13,357 nt of DNA, from assembly GCA_946540075.1 (NCBI GenBank), contig CAMNHZ010000019.1, forward strand, positions 1 to 13,357, written 5' to 3'. Shown one piece after another: positions 1 through 5,266 of the stretch (position 1 is the first letter of the stretch; each line of letters begins with the position of its first letter). This DNA comes from an uncultured Bacillota bacterium. Its GTDB lineage: Bacteria; Bacillota_I; Bacilli_A; RF39; UBA660. A program made the position numbers and the translations under genes. The notes under the pieces were generated by a model. The model saw only the letters and a list, made by a program, of their open reading frames with translations, made no database searches and was not told the origin of the DNA.

Positions 1-49
1 TTTATATGATTCTAATTTAGAATGGATACTATTTAAGAGTTATTAGTAA

Positions 50-78
50 TTTACATCTAATTTTATAAATGCTATAAT
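50..78 (+). promoter_or_regulatory. Sigma-A-type promoter for queA-miaA
   Basis: A -35 box TTTACA (50-55) and a perfect -10 box TATAAT (73-78) are separated by 17 bases, with an extended -10 TG at 70-71. This is the best promoter in the first 100 bases and sits just upstream of queA. The expected transcription start, about 7 bases past the -10, falls near 85, inside the AGGAGGG Shine-Dalgarno-like run at 82-88. The leader would therefore be only about 18 bases. Bases 1-49 hold nothing else that can be supported. Confidence 0.75.
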
Positions 79-102
79 CTTAGGAGGGAAAGAAGTGAAC
101 TT

Positions 103-1125
103 ATGAAAACATCTGATTTTGATTATAATTTACCAGAAGAATTAATCGCACAAACACCACTTGAAAAGCGTGATACATCAAAGCTATTGGTTCTTAATAA
201 AGAAACTGGTGAAATTGAACATAAACATTTTACTGATATAATTGATTATTTAAATAAGGGTGATGTATTAGTTTTAAATGATACTAAGGTAATACCTGCT
301 AGATTATATGGAGTAAAGGAAGAAACAAAAGCTGCGATAGAACTTTTAATGTTAAAGGATTTGGGTAATGATACATGGGAATGTTTAACTAAACCTGCTA
401 AAAGAATAAAGGTAGGTACGATAGTTGATTTTTCTGATAAATTAAAAGCTGAATGTATTGAAGTAAAAGATGAAGGTATTAGAATATTTAAACTTATATA
501 TAATGGTATATTATATGAAATACTTGATGAGTTAGGGGAAATGCCTCTTCCTCCATATATTCATGAAAAGTTAAAGGATAAGGATAGATATCAAACAGTG
601 TATGCGAAAAACGCTGGTAGTGCGGCCGCACCAACGGCTGGTCTTCATTTTACTGAAGAATTAATGAATAAATTAAAGGATAAAGGTGTTGAAATAGAAT
701 ATGTAACTTTACATGTTGGACTTGGTACTTTTAGACCTGTTAATGTTAGTGATGTTAAGAATCATAAGATGCATTCAGAGTATTATCAAATGAGTAAAGA
801 AACAGCTATGGCTCTTAATAAAGCTAAAAAAGAAGGTAGAAATATTATTAGTGTTGGTACAACATCAGTACGAACACTTGAAACAATTATGAATCTATAT
901 GGTGAATTTAAAGAGTGTAGTGGTTGGACAACTATATTTATTTATCCAGGATATGAATTTAAAGCTATAGATAAGCTTATAACTAATTTTCATTTACCTA
1001 AGTCTACTTTAGTTATGCTAGTAAGCGCACTAGCTGGAAAGGAAAATATCATGAATGCTTATAAAGAAGCAGTAGATAATAAATATCGTTTCTTTTCATT
1101 CGGTGATAGTATGTTTATAAAATAA
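103..1125 (+). CDS. queA: S-adenosylmethionine:tRNA ribosyltransferase-isomerase (QueA)
   Basis: QueA transfers and isomerises the ribosyl part of SAM onto preQ1-modified tRNA to make epoxyqueuosine at position 34 of GUN anticodons, acting in the cytoplasm. The 340-residue product is the usual family length (about 340-356). It begins with the typical SDFDYNLPEELIAQ N-terminus, has the VLNDTKVIPARL segment near residue 55, the AAAPTAGLHF signature at 174-183, GLGTFRPV after it, and the TNFHLPKSTLVMLV motif near the C-terminus. The ATG at 103 is the only start that keeps the conserved N-terminus. The strong SD AGGAGGG (82-88) is 14 bases away, which is long; a GTG at 95 sits at better spacing but opens only a 3-codon frame. 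The stop overlaps the miaA start by one base. No tgt gene is adjacent on the visible side, and no sign of damage is seen. Confidence 0.97.
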   Translation: MKTSDFDYNLPEELIAQTPLEKRDTSKLLVLNKETGEIEHKHFTDIIDYLNKGDVLVLNDTKVIPARLYGVKEETKAAIELLMLKDLGNDTWECLTKPAKRIKVGTIVDFSDKLKAECIEVKDEGIRIFKLIYNGILYEILDELGEMPLPPYIHEKLKDKDRYQTVYAKNAGSAAAPTAGLHFTEELMNKLKDKGVEIEYVTLHVGLGTFRPVNVSDVKNHKMHSEYYQMSKETAMALNKAKKEGRNIISVGTTSVRTLETIMNLYGEFKECSGWTTIFIYPGYEFKAIDKLITNFHLPKSTLVMLVSALAGKENIMNAYKEAVDNKYRFFSFGDSMFIK

Positions 1126-2015
1126 TGAATAAGATAATAGTTATTGTTGGACCTACGGCTGTAGGTAAAACTAAGTTAAGTATTGAACTTGCTAAAAAGT
1201 ATGATGGTGAAGTAGTTAATGCTGATTCTACTCAAGTATATAAGAAGATGAATGTCGCAACTGCTAAGGTTACAGAAGAAGAAGCAGAAGGAATTATTCA
1301 TCATTTGTTAGATATTAAAGATATTGATGAAGATTATACTGTTTATGATTATCAGAAAGATGCAAGAAGAGTAATTGATGATATATTAAAAAGAGGTAAA
1401 ACTCCAATAGTAGTAGGTGGAACAGGATTATATATAAAAGCTTTATTATATGATTATGATTTTAAAAAGGAAGAAAAGAAGTATGATTTTTCTTCATATT
1501 CTGATGATGAGTTATATAATGAATTAAAGAAAGTTGATCCTAATACGATAGTTCATAAGAATAATCGTAAACGTGTTGAAAGACATTTAAGTTATTATAT
1601 GAATTATAATAAACCTATGAGTTCTAAAGAAAAGACAGATAAACTTTTATATGATTGTATATTTATAGGTCTTACTACTGATAGAGATAAATTATATGAT
1701 AGGATTAATAAAAGAGTAGATGTTATGATGAATAATGGTTTACTAAAGGAAGCTAAAGATATATATGATACTAATATAAGAAGTAAAGCTGTAATGACTC
1801 CAATTGGTTATAAAGAATTGTTCCCATATTTTGATGGTAAGTTATCATTAGAACAGAGTTTAGATGACATAAAGAAGAATAGTCGTCATTATGCAAAAAA
1901 ACAATATACATGGTTTAATAACCAAATGGATATAAAATGGTTTGATACAGATTTTAATAATTTTGATAATACAGTTAATGCAGTTGTTTCTTTTATTGAT
2001 AATAGTAATAAATAG
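1125..2015 (+). CDS. miaA: tRNA dimethylallyltransferase (MiaA)
   Basis: MiaA transfers a dimethylallyl group from DMAPP to N6 of A37 in tRNAs that read UNN codons, the first step to ms2i6A. The 296-residue product is slightly short for the family (about 300-315) but complete. Visible features are the P-loop GPTAVGKT at residues 9-16, the NADSTQVY motif with the catalytic Asp34 and Ser35/Gln37, VVGGTGLYI near residue 100, the IGYKEL motif, and the C-terminal QYTWFNNQ segment. The start ATG shares its A with the TAA of queA (TAATG) and has no convincing SD nearby; the only GGTGATA lies about 18 bases upstream. Translation is therefore probably by coupling to queA. Both genes modify the tRNA anticodon loop (positions 34 and 37), which fits co-expression. 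No hairpin terminator follows. Confidence 0.96.
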   Translation: MNKIIVIVGPTAVGKTKLSIELAKKYDGEVVNADSTQVYKKMNVATAKVTEEEAEGIIHHLLDIKDIDEDYTVYDYQKDARRVIDDILKRGKTPIVVGGTGLYIKALLYDYDFKKEEKKYDFSSYSDDELYNELKKVDPNTIVHKNNRKRVERHLSYYMNYNKPMSSKEKTDKLLYDCIFIGLTTDRDKLYDRINKRVDVMMNNGLLKEAKDIYDTNIRSKAVMTPIGYKELFPYFDGKLSLEQSLDDIKKNSRHYAKKQYTWFNNQMDIKWFDTDFNNFDNTVNAVVSFIDNSNK

Positions 2016-2026
2016 TTATAAATATA

Positions 2027-2055
2027 TTGACAAAACACCAATTATGTGTTAAATT
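2027..2055 (+). promoter_or_regulatory. Sigma-A-type promoter for secE-nusG
   Basis: A perfect -35 TTGACA (2027-2032) is followed after 17 bases by TAAATT (2050-2055) with a TG at 2047-2048; TTAAAT at 2049-2054 with a 16-base spacer is the alternative -10. The spacer holds an inverted repeat AACAC (2034-2038) / GTGTT (2046-2050), matching a dyad in the rplK promoter. The expected start near 2062 leaves a leader of about 60 bases. No terminator lies between miaA and this promoter. Confidence 0.65.
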
Positions 2056-2063
2056 TTATTTAG

Positions 2064-2096
2064 ACACGAAAAGGTGTTTTTATTTTGGAAAAACAC
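2064..2096 (+). promoter_or_regulatory. Alternative hairpins in the secE leader
   Basis: Two mutually exclusive hairpins share GTGT at 2074-2077. One pairs ACAC (2064-2067) with GTGT (2074-2077). The other pairs GTGTTTTT (2074-2081) with AAAAACAC (2089-2096) around a 7-base loop. Both are A/U-rich and no U-run follows, so neither is a typical terminator. A regulatory role is conjecture. Confidence 0.25.
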
Positions 2097-2121
2097 ACAT
2101 AATCTAAAAGTAGGTGATATT

Positions 2122-2301
2122 ATGAAAAAATTAGCTAGATTTTTCATTAGTGTCAAAAAAGAAATGAAAAAAGTAAAATGGCCAAATCGTAAGGATATGA
2201 TCAAGTATTCTATCGCAACTATATCATTTGTTATATTCTTTGGAATATTCTTTACATGTATTGATTTTATAGTTGCAGCTTTAACACAGGTGGTGAAATA
2301 A
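2122..2301 (+). CDS. secE: Preprotein translocase subunit SecE
   Basis: SecE is the small membrane clamp of the SecYEG channel. The 59-residue product has the amphipathic N-terminal helix, the conserved KKVKWPNRKDM segment (about residues 17-27) that contacts SecY, and one hydrophobic membrane helix (about residues 30-55). This is the single-span form usual in Gram-positive bacteria. The ATG at 2122 is preferred because AGGTGA (2112-2117) lies just upstream and the longer frame from a GTG at 2074 adds 16 residues without family support. Its TAA shares a base with the nusG ATG. The rpmG gene (ribosomal protein L33) that often precedes secE in Firmicutes is not found here; miaA lies upstream instead. 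Confidence 0.95.
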   Translation: MKKLARFFISVKKEMKKVKWPNRKDMIKYSIATISFVIFFGIFFTCIDFIVAALTQVVK

Positions 2302-2837
2302 TGCAAAAGGAATGGTATGTTGTTAATACTTATTCTGGACATGAGAATAAGGTAAAAGAAAAGTTACTTATGCGTGCAAGTTCAATGGGAATGGAAGACT
2401 ATATATTTAGAGTAGTTGTTCCAGAACAAACTGTTGTTGAACAAAAAGATGGTGTAACAAAGGAAAAAGTAAAAAAGATGTTTCCTGGTTATATCTTAGT
2501 TGAAATGATCATGACTGATGAAGCATGGTTTATAGTACGTAATACACCAGGAGTTACTGGTTTTATCGGATCTAGTGGTAAGGGAGCTAAACCTTTCCCA
2601 TTAACTCCACAAGAGGTAGATAAGATATTAGGTAGTATGGGTATGAGTAGACTTGAAATTGGTAATGAAATTAATGAGGGAGACAAAGTTAAGGTTTCTA
2701 CTGGACCATTTTCAGGTATGTTTGGTACTGTTAAAAGTTTTGATGTTGAATCTTCAATGTTAGAAGTTGCTATTGACTTATTTGGTCAAGAAACAATTGT
2801 TGAAATTCCATTAGCTGAAATCGAAAAGGTTTCATAG
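2301..2837 (+). CDS. nusG: Transcription elongation/termination factor NusG
   Basis: NusG binds RNA polymerase across the beta' clamp and beta lobe and tunes pausing, termination and coupling with the ribosome. The 178-residue product matches the Firmicutes length. The N-terminal NGN domain runs from KEWYVVNTYSGHE to about residue 110 and includes MFPGYILVEM and RNTPGVTGFIG. The C-terminal KOW domain starts at EGDKVKVSTGPFSGMFGTV (about residues 127-145). The SD AGGTGGTGA (2288-2296) lies inside the end of secE, and the ATG overlaps the secE stop by one base, so the pair is translationally coupled. A new promoter follows directly, separating it from rplK. Confidence 0.97.
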   Translation: MQKEWYVVNTYSGHENKVKEKLLMRASSMGMEDYIFRVVVPEQTVVEQKDGVTKEKVKKMFPGYILVEMIMTDEAWFIVRNTPGVTGFIGSSGKGAKPFPLTPQEVDKILGSMGMSRLEIGNEINEGDKVKVSTGPFSGMFGTVKSFDVESSMLEVAIDLFGQETIVEIPLAEIEKVS

Positions 2838-2841
2838 GATA

Positions 2842-2870
2842 TTTACAAATAACACTTTTTGTGTTATTAT
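2842..2870 (+). promoter_or_regulatory. Sigma-A-type promoter for rplK-rplA with internal dyad
   Basis: TTTACA (2842-2847), a 17-base spacer and TATTAT (2865-2870) with the extended -10 TG at 2862-2863 form a good promoter five bases after the nusG stop. The spacer and -10 carry a perfect inverted repeat: AATAACAC (2848-2855), five T, GTGTTATT (2861-2868). This could be an operator. As RNA it would be a weak hairpin at the end of nusG without a U-run. Transcription would start near 2877. Confidence 0.7.
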
Positions 2871-2877
2871 GAATAAG

Positions 2878-2897
2878 CTATATATTATTTTATATAG
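2878..2897 (+). promoter_or_regulatory. 5'-proximal hairpin of the rplK leader
   Basis: CTATATA (2878-2884) pairs perfectly with TATATAG (2891-2897) around a 6-base loop. It would sit at the extreme 5' end of the rplK transcript, where a hairpin can protect mRNA. The stem is A/U-rich and may be marginal. Confidence 0.35.
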
Positions 2898-2904
2898 ATT
2901 TAGA

Positions 2905-2943
2905 AGTGGGAGATTTTATGAATTGCGGAATCATTAGACCACT
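2905..2943 (+). promoter_or_regulatory. L1-like r-protein binding site in the rplK leader
   Basis: AGTGG (2905-2909) pairs with CCACT (2939-2943), leaving an asymmetric GAG on the 5' side. An inner hairpin, ATGAATT / GAATCAT with one A-A mismatch, is closed by GCG (2918-2934). The GTGG-GAG...ACCAC arrangement resembles the L1 site of 23S rRNA and its known mimics in rplK-rplA mRNAs. L1 would then bind here and repress translation of the operon. The same pattern recurs before rplA. The fold was judged by eye. Confidence 0.55.
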
Positions 2944-2959
2944 CCAGGAAAAATTATAG
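2918..2959 (+). CDS. Possible 13-residue leader peptide upstream of rplK
   Basis: An ATG at 2918 lies 5 bases after GGGAG (2908-2912), a plausible SD, and opens a 13-codon frame, MNCGIIRPLQEKL. It ends in TAG at 2957-2959, and that TAG forms the start of the rplK SD (TAGGAGGT). If translated, it would melt the L1-like hairpin and couple to rplK. A frame this short can arise by chance, and the sequence may be constrained only as RNA. No family is recognised. Confidence 0.25.
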   Translation: MNCGIIRPLQEKL

Positions 2960-2971
2960 GAGGTGTTTTTC

Positions 2972-3397
2972 GTGGCAAAACAAGCAGCACAAAAGATTAA
3001 ATTACAAATTCCAGCCGGAAAAGCTACACCAGCGCCACCAGTTGGAACAGTTTTAGGACCTGCAGGTATAAACTTACAAGAATTCTGTACTAAGTTTAAT
3101 GATGCAACAAGAGATAAGATGGGAGATGTATTACCAGTTGAAATTTATGTTAATGAAGACAGAAGTTTCGATTTTGTAATCAAAACTCCACCAGCAGCAT
3201 TCTTAATTAAGAAAGTATCTGGTGTTAAAAAAGCTTCTTCAAAAGGATCAAAAGAAATCGTTGGTTCTTTAACAGAAGCACAACTTAGAGAAATCGCAGA
3301 AACTAAGTTACCTGATTTAAATGCCTATACAGTAGAAGAAGCAATGAAAACTGTTGAAGGTACTGCAAAAAATATGGGTATTGAAATAAAAGGTTAA
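2972..3397 (+). CDS. rplK: Large-subunit ribosomal protein L11 (uL11)
   Basis: L11 binds the GTPase-associated centre of 23S rRNA at the base of the L12 stalk and is needed for factor function and the stringent response. The 141-residue product from GTG 2972 (SD AGGAGGT at 2958-2964, 7-base spacing) is exactly the usual length; a GTG at 2963 would add three residues and overlap the SD. The N-terminal domain has KLQIPAGKATPAPPVG (residues 10-25), and the C-terminal rRNA-binding domain has KTPPAAFLIKK, EIAETKLPDLNA and the closing VEGTAKNMGI. Residue 26 is Thr (codon 3047-3049) where the family has Pro, and residue 30 is Pro where Gln is common; see findings. Confidence 0.97.
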   Translation: MAKQAAQKIKLQIPAGKATPAPPVGTVLGPAGINLQEFCTKFNDATRDKMGDVLPVEIYVNEDRSFDFVIKTPPAAFLIKKVSGVKKASSKGSKEIVGSLTEAQLREIAETKLPDLNAYTVEEAMKTVEGTAKNMGIEIKG

Positions 3398-3413
3398 TAG
3401 ATAATAATAATTC

Positions 3414-3465
3414 ATAGGCTAGACCTATGTGGGAGGTATAATCCGCATATACCACATAAGGAGGT
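3414..3465 (+). promoter_or_regulatory. L1-like site sequestering the rplA ribosome-binding site
   Basis: TATGTGG (3426-3432) pairs with CCACATA (3452-3458), with GAG unpaired on the 5' side and an inner stem GTATA/TATAC. Across a bulged A, CC (3424-3425) can also pair with GG (3460-3461), so the helix enters the SD AAGGAGGT (3458-3465). An upstream hairpin ATAGG (3414-3418) / CCTAT (3424-3428) uses the same CCTAT and would compete, freeing the SD. This fits autogenous control by L1. No promoter was found in this gap, so rplA appears co-transcribed with rplK. Confidence 0.6.
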
Positions 3466-3471
3466 TAAATA

Positions 3472-4167
3472 ATGAAAAAAGGAAAGAAGTATTTAGAAGC
3501 AGTTAAAAAGATAGATAAACAAAAAAGTTATCCAATCGATGAAGCTGTTAAATTAGTTAAAGAAACATCTATATCTTCATTTGATGGTTCTGTTGAAATA
3601 GCTATGAGATTAAATCTTGATACTAAAAAAGCAGATCAACAATTAAGAGGAGCAATCGTTCTTCCAAACGGAACAGGAAAGACTAAGAGAGTATTAGTAA
3701 TTGCTAAGGGAGCAGCTGCTGAAGCTGCTAAGAAAGCAGGAGCTGATTATGTTGGTGATACTGACATGATTGAAAAGATTTCTAAGGAAAACTGGTTTGA
3801 ATTCGATACAATGATTGCAACTCCAGATATGATGCCACTTCTTGGTAAAATTGGACGTGTTTTAGGACCTAAAGGTTTAATGCCAAACCCTAAAACTGGA
3901 ACTGTTACAATGGATACTAAGAAAGCAGTAGAAGATGTTAAAAAAGGACGTGTTGAATATCGTGCTGACGCATATGGTAATATACATGCTCTTGTAGGTA
4001 AAGTTTCATTCGATGATGAAAAACTAATTGAAAATATAAAAGCTTTCACAAACTTAATCATCAAGTCAAAACCAACAACTGTTAAAGGAGAATATGTTAA
4101 AAATGTAGCAATTTCTTCAACAATGGGACCTGGTGTTAAAGTTGATGTAAATAGCTTTGACATTTAA
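3472..4167 (+). CDS. rplA: Large-subunit ribosomal protein L1 (uL1)
   Basis: L1 forms the mobile L1 stalk that helps release deacylated tRNA from the E site, and in many bacteria it represses its own mRNA. The 231-residue product is of normal length. It starts with MKKGKKYLEAVKKID, has the basic NGTGKTKRVLVIAKG segment near residue 65, the signature GRVLGPKGLMPNPKTGTVT at about 126-144, and the C-terminal SSTMGPGVKVDV. The SD AAGGAGGT (3458-3465) is 6 bases before the ATG and is partly buried in the L1-like helix described separately. The last codons (Phe-Asp-Ile) contain the -35 box of the rplJ promoter. Confidence 0.97.
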   Translation: MKKGKKYLEAVKKIDKQKSYPIDEAVKLVKETSISSFDGSVEIAMRLNLDTKKADQQLRGAIVLPNGTGKTKRVLVIAKGAAAEAAKKAGADYVGDTDMIEKISKENWFEFDTMIATPDMMPLLGKIGRVLGPKGLMPNPKTGTVTMDTKKAVEDVKKGRVEYRADAYGNIHALVGKVSFDDEKLIENIKAFTNLIIKSKPTTVKGEYVKNVAISSTMGPGVKVDVNSFDI

Positions 4168-4185
4168 TAAGTGTTATGTTATAAT
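4157..4185 (+). promoter_or_regulatory. Perfect-consensus promoter for rplJ-rplL
   Basis: TTGACA (4157-4162), a 17-base spacer and TATAAT (4180-4185), with extended -10 TG at 4177-4178, match the sigma-A consensus at every position. The -35 lies inside the last codons of rplA. Transcription would start near 4192 and run through the L10-type leader. This is the strongest promoter in the window, which suits stalk protein L12, needed in several copies per ribosome. Confidence 0.88.
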
Positions 4186-4207
4186 TAACAAGAACGAAGA
4201 AAATATA

Positions 4208-4310
4208 GTACCGTAGACAGTAGGAGTCGAAAGACTTAATATTTCCTACCGAGGAACTTAATTTAGATTAAGAATCCAAAGTCTTTGCGGTAAATTACGC
4301 AAAGACTTTT
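4208..4310 (+). promoter_or_regulatory. Ribosomal protein L10 leader (attenuator RNA)
   Basis: The core 4208-4257 carries the typical ACCGTAGACAG ... CCTACCGAGG sequence of Firmicutes L10 leaders. A basal stem GTACC (4208-4212)/GGAAC (4253-4257) and a mid stem GTAGG (4220-4224)/CCTAC (4245-4249) are capped by AGTC-GAAA-GACT (4225-4236, a GNRA tetraloop). An 8-base bulge (4237-4244) on the 3' side suggests a kink-turn-like site. A small hairpin CTTAAT/ATTAAG (4257-4272) follows, then the terminator. AAAGACTT (4230-4237) is complementary to AAGTCTTT (4279-4286) in the terminator 5' arm, giving an antiterminator. In B. subtilis, L10(L12)4 binding to this leader class causes termination. Confidence 0.9.
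4278..4310 (+). terminator. Attenuator hairpin before rplJ
   Basis: AAAGTCTTTGCG (4278-4289) and CGCAAAGACTTT (4298-4309) form a perfect 12-bp stem with an 8-base loop. It ends in TTTT and an imperfect T-rich run (TTTTACGTTATT), so termination is probably conditional and partial. Confidence 0.8.
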
Positions 4311-4345
4311 ACGTTATTATACTGAGAACTAACAGGAGGTGTAAT

Positions 4346-4840
4346 ATGGCAAATCAAAAGATAATCGCAAAGAAACAAGAAGTAGTAGAAGAAATCAAGA
4401 AAACTGCTGAGAATAATAATGCATTTGTATTATATGAATATCAAGGTTTATCAGTTGCTGAAATGACTACTTTAAGAAAGAAGTTAAGAGAAGTAGGTGC
4501 TGATACTAAGATCTATAAAAATACATTAACAAAAAGAGCTCTTGATTCTATGAATATTGATTTAGGTGATGAATTAAATGGACCAAAGGCAGTAGCTTTC
4601 GGTGAAGATTCAGTTGCTCCAATCAAAATATTAAGTGACTTTGCTAAAGAACATGAAGCACTAAAATTAAAAGTAGGTATCGTAGATGGAGAAGTAGCAG
4701 ATAAAGAAATGTTAGATAAATTAGCTGCAATACCATCAAGAGATGGATTACTTACTATGTTTGCTGGTTGCCTAATTGGTAGCGTAAGAAATTTTGCAAT
4801 TTGTTTAGATTTAGTTGCTAAGCAAAAAGAAGAAAACTAA
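4346..4840 (+). CDS. rplJ: Large-subunit ribosomal protein L10 (uL10)
   Basis: L10 is the base of the ribosomal stalk. It holds the L12 dimers on its C-terminal helix and binds the L11 region of 23S rRNA. The 164-residue product matches the family length (about 165). The N-terminal rRNA-binding domain has YEYQGLSVAEMTTLRKKLRE and KIYKNTLTKRAL (about residues 30-70), followed by GPKAVAFGED. The C-terminal helix (LIGSVRNFAICLDLVAKQKEE) supplies the L12 sites. The SD AGGAGGT (4334-4340) sits 5 bases before the ATG. Expression is expected to be set by the upstream L10 leader; rplL follows 35 bases later in the same transcript. Confidence 0.97.
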   Translation: MANQKIIAKKQEVVEEIKKTAENNNAFVLYEYQGLSVAEMTTLRKKLREVGADTKIYKNTLTKRALDSMNIDLGDELNGPKAVAFGEDSVAPIKILSDFAKEHEALKLKVGIVDGEVADKEMLDKLAAIPSRDGLLTMFAGCLIGSVRNFAICLDLVAKQKEEN

Positions 4841-4875
4841 AAATTAATTAAATATATATAAGGGAGGAATATAAA

Positions 4876-5247
4876 ATGGCAAAATTAACAAAAGAAACAT
4901 TAATTGAAAGTTTAAATGAAATGACTATTCTTGAAATCAATGAATTAGTTGAAGCAATGAAGGAAGCATATGGTGTAGACCCAAGCGCAGTTGCTGCTGC
5001 TCCTGCTGCACAAGCTGGTGCTGCTGCTGACGCTGCTCCAAGTACTGTAAATGTAGAACTTAAAGAAGTTGGACCAAACAAAATAGCTGTAATTAAAGTA
5101 ATTAGAGAAATCACTGGTTTAGGACTTAAAGATGCTAAAGATATAGCAGATAACGGTGGAGTTATCAAAGAAAATGTTTCTTCAAGTGAAGCTGACGAAA
5201 TGAAAGCTAAATTCGAAGAAGCTGGTGCTACAGTAGAATTTAAATAA
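4876..5247 (+). CDS. rplL: Large-subunit ribosomal protein L7/L12 (bL12)
   Basis: L12 dimers on the stalk recruit and activate translational GTPases. The 123-residue product is of normal length. It has the N-terminal dimerisation helices (LTKETLIESLNEMTILEINELVEAM), an Ala/Pro-rich hinge (about residues 36-56), and the C-terminal factor-binding domain with GPNKIAVIKVIREITGLGLKDAKDI and the end EEAGATVEFK. The SD AGGGAGGA (4861-4868) is near-ideal, which fits the extra copies of L12 required per L10. Imperfect Ala codon repeats in the hinge make this stretch GC-richer than its surroundings, a protein constraint rather than transfer. Confidence 0.97.
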   Translation: MAKLTKETLIESLNEMTILEINELVEAMKEAYGVDPSAVAAAPAAQAGAAADAAPSTVNVELKEVGPNKIAVIKVIREITGLGLKDAKDIADNGGVIKENVSSSEADEMKAKFEEAGATVEFK

Positions 5248-5266
5248 TTTAAATTAAATATTATCG

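Noticed and set aside
2..46. Open frame of 14 codons ending in TAG, possibly the 3' end of an upstream gene
   Set aside because: It runs off the window edge, matches no family I recognise, and a frame this short is expected by chance in AT-rich DNA.
622..629. GCGGCCGC (NotI site) in a very AT-rich region, possible foreign or engineered sequence
   Set aside because: It encodes the conserved Ala-Ala-Ala of the QueA AAAPTAGLHF motif in frame, so protein constraint explains it.
2049..2342. Minus-strand 97-codon frame over secE
   Set aside because: It is antisense to secE and nusG, starts without a ribosome site, and reflects the composition of the real genes.
2842..2870. AATAACAC/GTGTTATT hairpin as a terminator of secE-nusG
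   Set aside because: The stem is weak, has no following T-run and coincides with promoter elements, so a promoter dyad is the better reading.
3747..4163. Minus-strand 138-codon frame inside rplA
   Set aside because: It lies wholly opposite a well-supported L1 gene, with no SD or family features; an antisense shadow.
4981..5042. Ala-codon-rich repetitive stretch in rplL as a tandem repeat
   Set aside because: This is the normal flexible Ala/Pro hinge of L12, with no regular DNA repeat unit.
4848..5168. Minus-strand 106-codon frame over rplL
   Set aside because: Its Ala/Gly-rich stretch is the complement of the L12 alanine hinge; no independent support.
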